NCBI GenBank assembly: GCA_035327565.1
Contig: DAOLDB010000002.1
Span: forward strand, 1-64,000
DNA length: 64,000 bases
Direction: 5' to 3'
From: JABDLO01 sp035327565
Lineage (GTDB): Bacteria; Bacteroidota; Bacteroidia; Chitinophagales; Saprospiraceae
Below, piece by piece: positions 37,266 to 46,397 of the stretch. Every line of letters begins with the position of its first letter. Positions within the stretch are counted from its first letter, which is position 1. The notes beneath the pieces are model-generated. The model made no database searches. It was not told where the DNA came from and saw nothing but the letters and a program-made list of their open reading frames with translations. Both the position numbers and the translations under genes were made by a program.

Positions 37266-38897
37266 ATGACAAGGATTAAAAAAAGTGCTATTAGTATGCT
37301 CATGATTACAGGCTTGCCTCTCTGGATCTTTGCACAAACTTCTCAAAATCGCAGTCTTGATGAAAGAATTGATGACGCTTTCATGCCGGTAGCAAACTGG
37401 TTTGAAAATTTGATATTTACTTCTATTCCATTCACCAATGAGTTTAGGATTCCCATTGTTCTCATCCTTTTGATCGGTGGGGCTTTTTTCTTTACTGTTG
37501 CATTTTCTTTTCCAAATATCAGAAGGTTTTGGTTGGCCATTAATGTGGTCAGAGGAAAATATAAGGATATTGACAAGCCCGAAGCCATTCAAAGCGCAGA
37601 GGTTAATATAGTTGATGGAGATGTCATAGGTACTATAGCCGATGAAAGTAAAGAAGGGGAAGTAAGTCATTTTCAGGCATTGGCTACCGCAGTTTCTGGT
37701 ACAGTGGGATTGGGTAATATTGCGGGAGTAGCCTTGGCCATCGCTATAGGGGGTCCAGGTGCAACATTCTGGATGATCATCGCAGGATTATTAGGAATGT
37801 CATCAAAGTTTGTAGAATGTACATTGGGGGTAAAATACAGGGATATAGGGCCGGATGGCACGGTGTATGGTGGTCCTATGTATTATTTGTCCAAAGGGTT
37901 AAGTGAAATGGGATGGGTGAATCTTGGCAAAGTTCTGGCTGTAATTTTTGCTATATTTTGCGTTGGAGGATCCTTTGGAGGAGGAAATGCTTTCCAGGCT
38001 AATCAGGCCACTCAGCAAATTGTTACTTCTTTGGGATTGTCTGGGGGATTCATTGGTACACTTATAGGGGTGATTTTTGCAGTAGTTGTCGGACTGGTCA
38101 TCATAGGGGGCATCAAACGAATTGGGGCGGTTACAGAAAAAGTGGTACCATTTATGGCTATCATGTACGTGCTGGCATGTTTGATTATTATTTTTTCCCA
38201 CTTTTCCTATTTGGGTACAGCCATTGGATTAATTATTTCTCAGGCTTTTACCCCAGTGGCGGGTTTAGGAGGATTAGTGGGTGTATTGATTACAGGCTTT
38301 AGAAGAGCCGCTTTTTCTAATGAAGCAGGAGCAGGTTCTGCCGCTATTGCACACTCCGCTGTAAAAACCAATTACCCGGCATCAGAAGGAATTGTAGCCT
38401 TATTGGAGCCTTTTATTGATACAGTTGTGATTTGTACCATGACGGCTTTGGTCATAATTATGTTTAATCAGGGAGATATTTTTACTTATGGGGGTGATGG
38501 AAGTGGAAACGTATTGATTAATGGACAAAATGTTGGAGGTGTGGATCTTACATCTATGGCTTTTGCTGATGTATTACCCTGGTTTCCCAACGTATTAACT
38601 TTGGCTATTGTATTGTTTGCATTTTCAACCATGATTTCATGGTCTTATTATGGACTGCAATCCTGGAAATTTTTATTTGGCAGAAGCAAATGGTCTGATT
38701 ATTCATATAAAATACTTTTTTTGGTCTTTATTGTTGTAGGTTCAGCTTCATCGATGGATGCGGTATTCAGATTTTCTGATGCCATGATCCTGGCTTTGGT
38801 ATTTCCTAATATGATCGGGTTAATACTATTATATCCTAAGGTCAGAAATGAAATGAAGAAATATTTAAGTGCAATAAACCATTTCAATCTGAAGTGA
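37266..38897 (+). CDS. Alanine/glycine:cation symporter family (AGCS) transporter
   Basis: A 543-residue membrane protein that probably imports small neutral amino acids with Na+ (AGCS family, AlsT-like). The N-terminus has a signal-like hydrophobic stretch before the first helices; the family signature SGTVGLGNIAGVALAI appears near residue 144-160, followed by MSSKFVECTLGVKYRD and YGGPMYYLSKGL. RRAAFSNEAGAGSAAIAHSA lies near 350. The insert of about 60 residues between the second and third helix (KYKDIDKPEAIQSAEVNIVD) is common in Bacteroidota. Substrate specificity cannot be told from sequence. The start at 37266 keeps the signal-like N-terminus; the gene stands alone. Confidence 0.9.
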   Translation: MTRIKKSAISMLMITGLPLWIFAQTSQNRSLDERIDDAFMPVANWFENLIFTSIPFTNEFRIPIVLILLIGGAFFFTVAFSFPNIRRFWLAINVVRGKYKDIDKPEAIQSAEVNIVDGDVIGTIADESKEGEVSHFQALATAVSGTVGLGNIAGVALAIAIGGPGATFWMIIAGLLGMSSKFVECTLGVKYRDIGPDGTVYGGPMYYLSKGLSEMGWVNLGKVLAVIFAIFCVGGSFGGGNAFQANQATQQIVTSLGLSGGFIGTLIGVIFAVVVGLVIIGGIKRIGAVTEKVVPFMAIMYVLACLIIIFSHFSYLGTAIGLIISQAFTPVAGLGGLVGVLITGFRRAAFSNEAGAGSAAIAHSAVKTNYPASEGIVALLEPFIDTVVICTMTALVIIMFNQGDIFTYGGDGSGNVLINGQNVGGVDLTSMAFADVLPWFPNVLTLAIVLFAFSTMISWSYYGLQSWKFLFGRSKWSDYSYKILFLVFIVVGSASSMDAVFRFSDAMILALVFPNMIGLILLYPKVRNEMKKYLSAINHFNLK

Positions 38898-39056
38898 TGG
38901 ATGTACATTCCTGATCCATTTATGTAAATACAAAATGGTATTTTAAATGGGGGGGAATGGACACTATCAAGGTAATTTTCCGACAAGAATAATGAATGAT
39001 AAGATTTAGGAATTCTGGTTAGCCATAATATGTTTCTACTATCATATCACTATTGG

Positions 39057-39551
39057 ATGAAGGATGTAATAAATTTAGCTTTCCTACACCTGGGCTCCAA
39101 TAAGGGAGACAGGTTGCTCAATTTGAATCAGGCTATATCATTACTGGAAGAACATGGTTTTTCATTAATTAAGACTTCATCTGTCTATAATACTCAAGCA
39201 TGGGGCATAGCATCGCAACCTGATTTTTTGAACATCGTCATAAAGATCAAAACAGAAGTGAATGCGAAAATTTTATTAAAGAACATTCATAAAATTGAAA
39301 ATATCATTGGTAAAGAAAAGGATTATTACTGGGGACCTCGTAAGATAGATATAGATATTCTTCTTTTCAACCAGGAAATCATCCATAGCAAAAAGCTCAT
39401 TATCCCACATGCTCATATGGAAAGCCGTAAATTTGTTTTGATACCATTGTCTGAAATTGCCGGAGATTTAGTTCATCCGGTTTTGGGAAAAACCATCACT
39501 GAATTGAAAGAGTTATGTATGGACAACAGTGCAGTGGAATTGATAAACTAA
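39057..39551 (+). CDS. folK: 2-amino-4-hydroxy-6-hydroxymethyldihydropteridine pyrophosphokinase
   Basis: FolK transfers pyrophosphate from ATP to hydroxymethyl-dihydropterin in folate synthesis. The motif HLGSNKGDR with the following helix, the SSVYNTQAWG loop and the catalytic WGPRKIDIDILLF (R-x-x-D-x-D) are clear, as is IPHAHMESRKFVLIPLSEI. The start at 39057 gives MKDVINLAFLHLGSN; an upstream ATG at 39030 would add nine residues not seen in the family. A deoxynucleoside kinase gene follows after 10 bases, an arrangement common in Bacteroidota. Confidence 0.95.
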   Translation: MKDVINLAFLHLGSNKGDRLLNLNQAISLLEEHGFSLIKTSSVYNTQAWGIASQPDFLNIVIKIKTEVNAKILLKNIHKIENIIGKEKDYYWGPRKIDIDILLFNQEIIHSKKLIIPHAHMESRKFVLIPLSEIAGDLVHPVLGKTITELKELCMDNSAVELIN

Positions 39552-39561
39552 TAAATCTTCC

Positions 39562-40215
39562 TTGACAATAAAATTTCCATATCGATATGTTTGTATTGAA
39601 GGTAATATAGGTGCAGGGAAAACTTCCTTCTGTGAACTTATGCAAAAGGAATATAACTGCAAGTTGATTTTGGAGGAGTTTGATGACAATCCATTCTTGC
39701 CCTACTTTTATAATGATCCTGATAGATTTGCCCTTACCGTAGAATTGTTCTTTATGACGGAAAGACATAAACAACTGGAAAAGAATTTGCTCAATCAGGA
39801 TTTGTTTTACGACTTTACAATAGCAGACTATTTTTTTAGCAAAACATTATTATTTGCCAGAAATAATCTCAATAATGAAGAGTTTAAATTATTTAATCGC
39901 CTTTATAGAGTTATGGCTCAAACCTTTCCAAAGCCAGATCTCATCGTTTATTTTCATCGCGACGTAGAAATATTACTTGAAAATATCAAAAAAAGAGGAC
40001 GAGAATATGAAAAGGCTATCACTGCAGATTATTTAATGAGTATTCAAAATACTTATTTTGAATATTTAAGGAGTATTGTTTCGTTTCCAGTACTGATTAT
40101 GGACTTGAATACTCTTGATTTTGTTTCAAATGAGAAGCATTTCAATGAGTTAAACTATCTCGTAGCCAGAACCTACCAGCCCGGAGTGCATAGAATGAGT
40201 CTTAGTTTGTATTGA
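39562..40215 (+). CDS. Deoxynucleoside kinase
   Basis: A 217-residue member of the dNK/dGK family that phosphorylates deoxynucleosides for salvage. The P-loop is EGNIGAGKTSF at about 12-22; the substrate-binding EEFDDNPFLPYFY follows; and YDFTIADYFFSKTLLFARNNL with the Glu/Arg pairs KKRGREYEKAI completes the lid region. Bacteroidota commonly encode this protein next to folK, as here (10 bases apart). The first codon is TTG at 39562; no in-frame ATG lies at a suitable place upstream, so the start is less certain. The precise nucleoside preference cannot be read from sequence. Confidence 0.9.
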   Translation: MTIKFPYRYVCIEGNIGAGKTSFCELMQKEYNCKLILEEFDDNPFLPYFYNDPDRFALTVELFFMTERHKQLEKNLLNQDLFYDFTIADYFFSKTLLFARNNLNNEEFKLFNRLYRVMAQTFPKPDLIVYFHRDVEILLENIKKRGREYEKAITADYLMSIQNTYFEYLRSIVSFPVLIMDLNTLDFVSNEKHFNELNYLVARTYQPGVHRMSLSLY

Positions 40216-40300
40216 TATCATTTGTTTTTCGATTTATTCACACTTGTCTGATAATTGTCAAATTTCATAGAAATAATGCCATTTCCATTAACATGTATAG

Positions 40301-40308
40301 TATTTTTG
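40301..40308 (+). promoter_or_regulatory. Candidate -7 element for sppA
   Basis: TATTTTTG fits TAnnTTTG 65 bases before the ATG at 40374. A -33 element is not evident. Confidence 0.25.
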
Positions 40309-40373
40309 TGTTACAAATATGTGAGTAACAATATTATCGCAAAATTCCGCTAATCACTTAAGTATAAAATTTC

Positions 40374-42131
40374 ATGAGAGGCTTTTTTAAAGCATTATTT
40401 GCGTCATGTTTAGGTACTATCCTTGCATTTGCAAGTTTATTATTTATTTTTCTCGGTATATTCAGCGTGGCGGGTATACAAAAGGATAAAGCTGAACCGA
40501 AATCTGTTCTTTTGCTTGATTTTAAAGATTATATCCCCGAGAAAACCGGCAATATCAGGGATGAATTTTCTTTTGTGAGCAGTGGTGATTTTATTGGACT
40601 GAATGAAATGATCAAAGCCATTCAATATGCCGCTGAAGACCCAAATATTGAAGGGATATCGATAGTGGCTCCAGTATTTATGGGAGGACAGGCTACACTG
40701 CAGGCTGTCCGGAGAGAACTTGAAAATTTTAAAGACAGTGGAAAATTTGTTTATTCTTATAGTGATTTTTATACTCAGGGCACTTATTGGTTGTCTACCA
40801 TCTCAGATTCATTATTTCTTAACCCTAATGGATTGATTGATTTAAAAGGAATGGGGGTCTCTCTGATCTATTTTAAAAATCTATTGGAGAAGACAGGCAT
40901 AGATATGGAAGTATTCTTTGCGGGTAAATTTAAAAGTGCCACAGAACCTTTCCGGCGGGACCATTCCAGCCCGGAGAATAAAATACAGTTAAAAGAATTT
41001 CTTTATGATCTTGAAGAGGTAATGGTAAGAGATATCACTGCTGGAAGAGGGTTGGATGAGAGCACGGTAAAATCCCTGATCAGGGGTTATCAGGGTGGTG
41101 TTGCTATTAAAGCAGTTGATAACCGATTAGCAGATGGCTTACTCCATCTGGAAGAATATCACGATAAAATACGTAGTAGAATTGGAATATCTTCAGGGAG
41201 GAAAGTCAATTTTGTTCGACTGCCGGTATATAGGCAATTTGTGAAAACAAAATTTAATCCAAAGGTAAAAGATAAAATTGCCATCATCTATGCCGAAGGG
41301 GAGATAGTCATGTTTGAAAATAAAAAAGGGTCTATTTCGGATGTCAGGTATCGTAGAGTCTTTGAAAGGATTCTGAAGGATTCACAAATTAAAGGTGTTG
41401 TTCTCAGGGTGAACAGTCCCGGAGGTAACGCTTTGGTCTCTGACAATCTTCATGCAATGATTGAGAAGCTTAAAATAAAAGGAATACCAGTAATTGCTTC
41501 ATTTGGGGATTATGCTGCATCCGGTGGCTACTATCTCAGTGCAGGGGCTGATCTGATTGTTGCCGAAGAAAATACATTGACCGGGTCTATTGGAGTGTTT
41601 GTTATGCTTCCATATTTGGGTAAAATGATGAGGGATAAACTGGGTATCACTTATGATTCTGTAAAAACAGCCCCTTTAGCCGTTAGCTTTAACCCAATGT
41701 TTTCACTATCCAATCAGGAAATTGCTCACATGCAAGCATCAACACAACAGGTATACAACCGGTTTCTTGAAAAAGTAGCTACCGGCCGTTCAATGACTTT
41801 GGAAGAAGTTGAGGAGGTGGCGCAAGGAAGAGTGTGGTCTGGTAAAAAGGCTTTGGAATTAGGACTTGTAGATGCTATTGGAGGTCTGAGTAAAGCCCTA
41901 GAACTGGCTGCTGATAAGGCAGGTATTGACGAATACAAGGTTGTAGAGTATCCATTTATAAAAGAGAATCCTTTAAAAATGATTGTGGAAAGCCTTTTGT
42001 CTGAAGATGATGTTGCCACCATTCAGAGCAAAACCGGGAAAGACCTCTTATTACAGTGGTTTGAGTTGGATCAGGTATTAAAACAAGAAAAGCCTCAGGC
42101 ACGATTGCCATTTATTATACAATGGAACTAG
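40374..42131 (+). CDS. sppA: Signal peptide peptidase SppA, 67-kDa type
   Basis: A 585-residue inner-membrane protease of the S49 family that degrades cleaved signal peptides. One transmembrane segment lies near residues 8-32; two tandem protease domains follow. The general-base lysine is likely Lys187 (AGKFKSATEPF), and the nucleophile is Ser383 (DYAASGGYYLSAG), the same split between domains as in E. coli SppA. The NSPGGNALVSD motif near 348 shapes the active site. Length matches the long SppA form. It is a single gene with no clear partner; it follows the dNK gene after 158 bases. Confidence 0.95.
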   Translation: MRGFFKALFASCLGTILAFASLLFIFLGIFSVAGIQKDKAEPKSVLLLDFKDYIPEKTGNIRDEFSFVSSGDFIGLNEMIKAIQYAAEDPNIEGISIVAPVFMGGQATLQAVRRELENFKDSGKFVYSYSDFYTQGTYWLSTISDSLFLNPNGLIDLKGMGVSLIYFKNLLEKTGIDMEVFFAGKFKSATEPFRRDHSSPENKIQLKEFLYDLEEVMVRDITAGRGLDESTVKSLIRGYQGGVAIKAVDNRLADGLLHLEEYHDKIRSRIGISSGRKVNFVRLPVYRQFVKTKFNPKVKDKIAIIYAEGEIVMFENKKGSISDVRYRRVFERILKDSQIKGVVLRVNSPGGNALVSDNLHAMIEKLKIKGIPVIASFGDYAASGGYYLSAGADLIVAEENTLTGSIGVFVMLPYLGKMMRDKLGITYDSVKTAPLAVSFNPMFSLSNQEIAHMQASTQQVYNRFLEKVATGRSMTLEEVEEVAQGRVWSGKKALELGLVDAIGGLSKALELAADKAGIDEYKVVEYPFIKENPLKMIVESLLSEDDVATIQSKTGKDLLLQWFELDQVLKQEKPQARLPFIIQWN

Positions 42132-42544
42132 GCTTATACGCTTAAATTCCAATCTAAAAACAGTGTAGCTATTATAATACAAGGAATCACTTAAATTTTT
42201 CAATCTGCCTATGCTCCTTCAGATTGATTTTTTACCACAAAAATGTTTAAAAATCATAGCTCAAAGATCGCAAAGAGCTTCTCTACACCGCTTCGGAATG
42301 TTTTTCAATTAGGCAAGTATCAATAAAAAATTTCAAAAACTGCCGATTGCTTGCTGCCCACTGATAACAGGAAACTGCCAACTAAATGATAAATGACTCA
42401 ACACTTTGATACCTCCAAAACGCAACACTTTCATTAATTTATTTAAAAATATACTAACCCAATTAAACTTTTCTATTCTAAAGTAGTTATAAAGATGTTC
42501 AGCAGTTGTTGCAACAAATATTAATTAACTTAATAACAAAGAAA
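42132..42544. other. Intergenic region with degenerate repeats
   Basis: No gene is visible in these 413 bases between sppA and the YceI gene. It contains CAAAGATCGCAAA (42262-42274), also found at 53236-53248, and a string of short similar words (ACTGCCGATTGC, GAAACTGCCAACT) that looks like the degenerate low-complexity spacer repeats frequent in Bacteroidota genomes. Confidence 0.5.
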
Positions 42545-43120
42545 ATGAAAGTAATGATTTTGGCTGGTTTAGTGAGCATGGTTGCTGTTAATGCAGCGAT
42601 TGCAAGTGATATCATCACGAAAAGTGTAAATATTTCGAGTAGTAAAGTAGCATGGAAAGGACACAAAGTTTTAGGTTCTCACCATGGTTCGATTTCCATT
42701 CAAAGTGGAGACTTACAATTCAGCGAAGACGGGATGCTGGTAGGGGGTCATTTTTCCATAGACATGAACAGCATCACTTGTGAAGATTTAACAGGAAATT
42801 CCAATGCTAAGCTGGTAGCGCATTTAAAGTCTGATGATTTTTTTAGTTCAAGTACTTACCCAGAGGCAAAATTTCAAATTACACGCGTGGTTCCAAAAGG
42901 CACTCCGGGTGATTTTAAAATTGTCGGTGATCTTACCATTAAAAATATCACCAAAGAGATAAAATTTGAAGCTAAGATTACAGATACACAGGCATTTGCA
43001 GCCGTGAAAGTGGACAGATCTGATTTTAATGTCCGCTTTGGTTCAGGCAGCTTTTTCTCAAATTTGGGAGATAAGACCATCTATGATGAGTTTGACCTGG
43101 ACATCACATTAGTTTTCTAA
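42545..43120 (+). CDS. YceI family periplasmic lipid-binding protein
   Basis: From the ATG at 42545 the protein has 191 residues and a typical signal peptide (MKVMILAGLVSMVAVNAAIA, cleaved before SD). An upstream in-frame ATG at 42506 would add 13 residues in front of the signal and is unlikely. The mature part is a YceI lipocalin-like barrel: SKVAWKGHKVLGSHHGSI, GGHFSIDMNSITCEDL, LKSDDFFSSSTYPEAKFQI and the final FDLDITLVF. YceI proteins bind isoprenoid-like amphiphiles in the periplasm; ligand here is unknown. A strong terminator follows. Confidence 0.92.
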   Translation: MKVMILAGLVSMVAVNAAIASDIITKSVNISSSKVAWKGHKVLGSHHGSISIQSGDLQFSEDGMLVGGHFSIDMNSITCEDLTGNSNAKLVAHLKSDDFFSSSTYPEAKFQITRVVPKGTPGDFKIVGDLTIKNITKEIKFEAKITDTQAFAAVKVDRSDFNVRFGSGSFFSNLGDKTIYDEFDLDITLVF

Positions 43121-43149
43121 TTGAAATTATTTGATTAAAAGGATACGTT

Positions 43150-43180
43150 AAGGGGGGTATTTTCTACCCCCCTTTTGTTT
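43150..43180 (+). terminator. Intrinsic terminator after the YceI gene
   Basis: AAGGGGGGTA (43150-43159) pairs perfectly with TACCCCCCTT (43165-43174), loop TTTTC, followed by TTGTTT. Ten base pairs, six of them G-C. Confidence 0.9.
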
Positions 43181-43389
43181 CTCCAAACAATACTTATACA
43201 CTACTTCAGGCAGTTGCTTCCTGCTTTCTGGATTTTACAGATACTTTTTTTTTGGAATTTTACACCCATGAGATCACGCAGCATCTGCTAAGATCTCAAT
43301 GATTTGGATTTTATGACAATTGTTGATACATTATAACTAAGCATACATTGAACTTCTGTGATTTCAACCGGTTGATGTAGATTTGTGTC

Positions 43390-44946
43390 ATGAATCGGGA
43401 AGTGGAAATCAAGGTTGAACCGGTTAACAGCAAGAATGCAGCGTATTGCAGACAACAGGTATTTAGAAAATTGAAGGAGAAGGATGATGGCTCCTTTCAA
43501 TTGGTTCTTATCAAGCGATCCATCGATTCCAGGGGGAAGAAGCCATTAATTGTCCTCCGTTATCATGTAAGTAAAGACCATAGTGGAGATCCCGATGAAA
43601 ATCCGATCATGAATTTTCCGCCGGTGAACCATCCTCGCCGAAAGGTTATCATTATAGGAGCAGGTCCGGCTGGTTATTTTGCAGCTTTGAGTCTGTTACG
43701 ACAAGATATGCAACCTATTGTAATTGACAGGGGGAAAGATGTCAGAACCAGAAGACGTGATTTGAAAGCCATACAACAGATGGGTGTGGTCAATCCGCAT
43801 TCTAACTATTGCTTTGGGGAGGGAGGAGCGGGAACATATTCTGATGGTAAGCTTTATACCCGATCTCATAAGAGAGGGAATATTATTCAGATTCTGAAAT
43901 TATTGATAGAGCATGGTGCACATGAGGATATCCTTGTGGATGCGCATCCTCATATCGGTTCCAATAAATTACCAGTCATTGTCGAAAATATAAGAAATAC
44001 TATCCTTCAATTGGGGGGCGAAGTACATTTTAATACCTATGTAACGGATTTTAACATCCAAAATGAATACCTTTCATCTGTAATGGATTCGAACGGTAAG
44101 GAATGGATTGGAGACGCCTTTATTCTGGCTACCGGGCACTCAGCACGTGATATTTTTTATTTGCTTCATTCTAAAGGATTGCTGATTGAAAGGAAACCTT
44201 TTGCATTGGGGGTCCGTATTGAACATCCACAGGGATTGATCGATAAAATCCAGTATGGGGTAGAAGATCGAGGGGAATATTTGCCTGCCTCCAGCTATCG
44301 ATTGGCCTGTCAGGTAGACGACAAAGGGGTGTTTTCTTTTTGCATGTGCCCCGGGGGATTGATCGTTCCGGCAGCTACTGCTCCCGGAGAAATTGTTGTT
44401 AATGGAATGAGTCTTTCCCGTCGCGATTCTCCTTTTGCCAATGCCGGTTTTGTTACTTCCATCGACAATGATGAGATGGAACGATACGGTTATGGAGATG
44501 TGTTTGGCCATTTGCGGTTTCAATCTGAAGTTGAACAAACAATGTTTCAGTATGGTGATGGATCCCAAAAGGCCCCCGCTCAGATACTTACTGATTTTTT
44601 AAAGGGCAATATCAGTAATCAATTACCGGCAACTTCCTATATCCCCGGCATTTATCCAGCTCCTTTACAAGATTTACTGCCTCCTTATGTATATCAAAGG
44701 TTACGTAAGGGATTATTAGCGTTTGACCAAACCATGAAGGGTTTTCTGACCAGTGAGGCCATTGCAGTGGGGGTAGAATCCAGGACGTCCTCTCCAATAC
44801 GGATTCCTCGTCACCCTGCCGGTTATTATCATCCCCAGGTTAAAAATTTATTTCCTTGTGGGGAAGGTGCCGGTTATGCCGGAGGAATACTTTCCGCTGC
44901 TATGGATGGGGAGAATGTAGCCAGAGCTCTGCAAACTAAGGTTTAA
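43390..44946 (+). CDS. FAD-dependent oxidoreductase of the COG2509 type
   Basis: A 518-residue flavoprotein of unknown substrate. After an N-terminal ~85-residue ferredoxin-like segment (IKRSIDSRGKKPLIVLRYHV), the Rossmann motif GAGPAGYFAALSL lies at about 92-104, then NYCFGEGGAGTYSDGKLYTR near 140 and a second glycine-rich GEGAGYAGGILSAAMDGENVA at the C-terminus, all typical of the 'NAD(P)/FAD-dependent oxidoreductase' family related to uncharacterised YtfG/HI0933-like dehydrogenases. The protein is cytoplasmic. It stands alone, convergent with the IPTL-CTERM-like gene. The activity cannot be deduced. Confidence 0.88.
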   Translation: MNREVEIKVEPVNSKNAAYCRQQVFRKLKEKDDGSFQLVLIKRSIDSRGKKPLIVLRYHVSKDHSGDPDENPIMNFPPVNHPRRKVIIIGAGPAGYFAALSLLRQDMQPIVIDRGKDVRTRRRDLKAIQQMGVVNPHSNYCFGEGGAGTYSDGKLYTRSHKRGNIIQILKLLIEHGAHEDILVDAHPHIGSNKLPVIVENIRNTILQLGGEVHFNTYVTDFNIQNEYLSSVMDSNGKEWIGDAFILATGHSARDIFYLLHSKGLLIERKPFALGVRIEHPQGLIDKIQYGVEDRGEYLPASSYRLACQVDDKGVFSFCMCPGGLIVPAATAPGEIVVNGMSLSRRDSPFANAGFVTSIDNDEMERYGYGDVFGHLRFQSEVEQTMFQYGDGSQKAPAQILTDFLKGNISNQLPATSYIPGIYPAPLQDLLPPYVYQRLRKGLLAFDQTMKGFLTSEAIAVGVESRTSSPIRIPRHPAGYYHPQVKNLFPCGEGAGYAGGILSAAMDGENVARALQTKV

Positions 44947-45035
44947 GCTTACTCCTTTTGTTAAGAATTGAAGTGCTGTCAAAGAGTAATATCCATTAAA
45001 AGTAAATATTGGATCATTAAGAGTCGCTGACTACT

Positions 45036-45608
45036 TTATCCGGTTGACATTTTTATCCTACGAAATTCCAATATCCGCCCTTTTAGTACCAAAAAACCCA
45101 ATATGGCAAACAACAGCCCCAGGATCAGAATGCCCCAGGTTTGTAATGCAGGTATATTAGCTGGAGGCTGTGCCATTAAAGTGGTTGGAAATGTGCAACC
45201 TTCATCAGGAAGAGGAAAACCATCAATTCGTGCCCAATGAATTTCAATATCTAATGGTGCACATCCGGGAGATGGAACGTTAATTGTTGCAGGAAGAGTA
45301 AGAGAATTAACATTTATGTCGCATGTTGCAGCAAAACAATCAAAATCTGAAAAATATTCTGGATTCAATTCGTCATCATGAACCCCCAGGGGTAAATTCG
45401 AAATTACTGAGTTAGATGAAACATTTTCACCTGTTACCGTAAAGCTGAGATAATCATCAGAAGGGTCGTCAGGCGTTCCATTGTCATTGCAAACTACATT
45501 TGAAATAGTAATTCTTTCATTTGATTCTCCACATTCAAAAGATTGTCCTGTTGCAACAAAAGATAAAAAAGGAACTACAATAATCACGGTGAGAAATTTT
45601 TTCATCAT
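45036..45608 (-). CDS. Secreted protein with an IPTL-CTERM-like C-terminal anchor
   Basis: A 190-residue protein with signal peptide (MMKKFLTVIIVVPFLSFVATGQ) and a Cys-containing beta-rich ectodomain (cysteines in FECGES, VVCNDNG, DCFAATCD, GCAPLD, GCTFPTT). The C-terminus reads IPALQTWGILILGLLFAILG followed by a hydrophobic helix and basic residues (LKGRILEFRR), closely matching the tripartite IPTL-CTERM sorting signal (IPTLSEWG, helix, basic tail). The ectodomain contains the string GTPDDPSDDYLSFTV, a Ca-binding-like motif seen in secreted Bacteroidota proteins. I infer membrane anchoring or processing by an exosortase-like enzyme. No such enzyme is in the window. Confidence 0.65.
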   Translation of the reverse strand: MMKKFLTVIIVVPFLSFVATGQSFECGESNERITISNVVCNDNGTPDDPSDDYLSFTVTGENVSSNSVISNLPLGVHDDELNPEYFSDFDCFAATCDINVNSLTLPATINVPSPGCAPLDIEIHWARIDGFPLPDEGCTFPTTLMAQPPANIPALQTWGILILGLLFAILGFLVLKGRILEFRRIKMSTG

Positions 45609-45829
45609 TGGTTTATTTTAATGGGTTGGGTACAATAAGTGTATCAATCATTGGATAAAATCCACAGATTTCAATTACTTTTTTAAAAGAATATACTAAA
45701 GTATATAAATATTACGAATTTATTGATTATTCCAATGTAAATTATTGTATTAAATTTTGAAAAGATAATTAGGAACAGGTGTTTACTTACTGAATCCAAA
45801 ACTTTATAAGAATGTATTGAAACTTAGTT

Positions 45830-46396
45830 TTATTCCAAACCCCATACTCCACCCACTTCATCAAAGGGAATACAGCCGTGAAACACACCGGGAATGGGAT
45901 CGTATTTCAGCACTTCCCGGTTAACTATTTCACTGGTGAAATAAGCCAGTACCGTCAACCCTTTAATAAAAGGATAAATGTGTTTTTGTAATGGATCTTT
46001 GATCTGGCGGGATTCTTTAGCCAGGTGTAGTAAGGTTTGATTTTTTTCTTCCGCACTTAAATTCACAAAGTCCTTTTTCCATTGTTCCTGGGATGCGACA
46101 TCGATTCTCTGTAAACCCTCTTTAAACATTCTTTGATCCTCTGGTTCATAGTTAAAGTACATCGCTTCATCAATACGATATCCTACGCCAGCGTCTTTGG
46201 CACCCGGAGTATCAGTTCGGGGAATAATAATTTCTGCTACTTCAACAACTAAACGTGCTTCCTTCTCACTAAAGAATCGGAGTTTATGTGCTTTGTTTTC
46301 TGACTGGCAAGATTGCATGAAAGCAACCAAAGAGCCAGAGAAGATTATACCTCCCAAGGCAAAACTACTGTTTTTTAAATAGGTACGTCGATCCAT
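45830..46396 (-). CDS. Gluconate 2-dehydrogenase subunit 3 family protein (Tat signal)
   Basis: A 189-residue partner of GMC oxidoreductases. The N-terminus MDRRTYLKNSSFALGGIIF has the twin-arginine motif, with a hydrophobic core and then SC, suggesting export by Tat and possibly a lipobox (MQSC). The body EARLVVEVAEIIIPRTDTPGA and VGYRID with AYFTSEI are characteristic of the family. An alternative ATG 12 bases upstream (46408) overlaps the stop of the GMC gene; I chose 46396. It follows the GMC gene with no gap, so the two form a heterodimeric exported dehydrogenase. A c-type cytochrome subunit is not visible nearby. Confidence 0.9.
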   Translation of the reverse strand: MDRRTYLKNSSFALGGIIFSGSLVAFMQSCQSENKAHKLRFFSEKEARLVVEVAEIIIPRTDTPGAKDAGVGYRIDEAMYFNYEPEDQRMFKEGLQRIDVASQEQWKKDFVNLSAEEKNQTLLHLAKESRQIKDPLQKHIYPFIKGLTVLAYFTSEIVNREVLKYDPIPGVFHGCIPFDEVGGVWGLE

Positions 46397-46397
46397 T

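Noticed and set aside
37248..37670. 140-codon minus-strand open frame overlapping the AGCS gene start
   Set aside because: Opposite a conserved membrane protein; no recognisable features.
44140..44568. 142-codon minus-strand open frame opposite the COG2509 flavoprotein gene
   Set aside because: Antisense to a well-conserved enzyme region; no signal or motif of its own.
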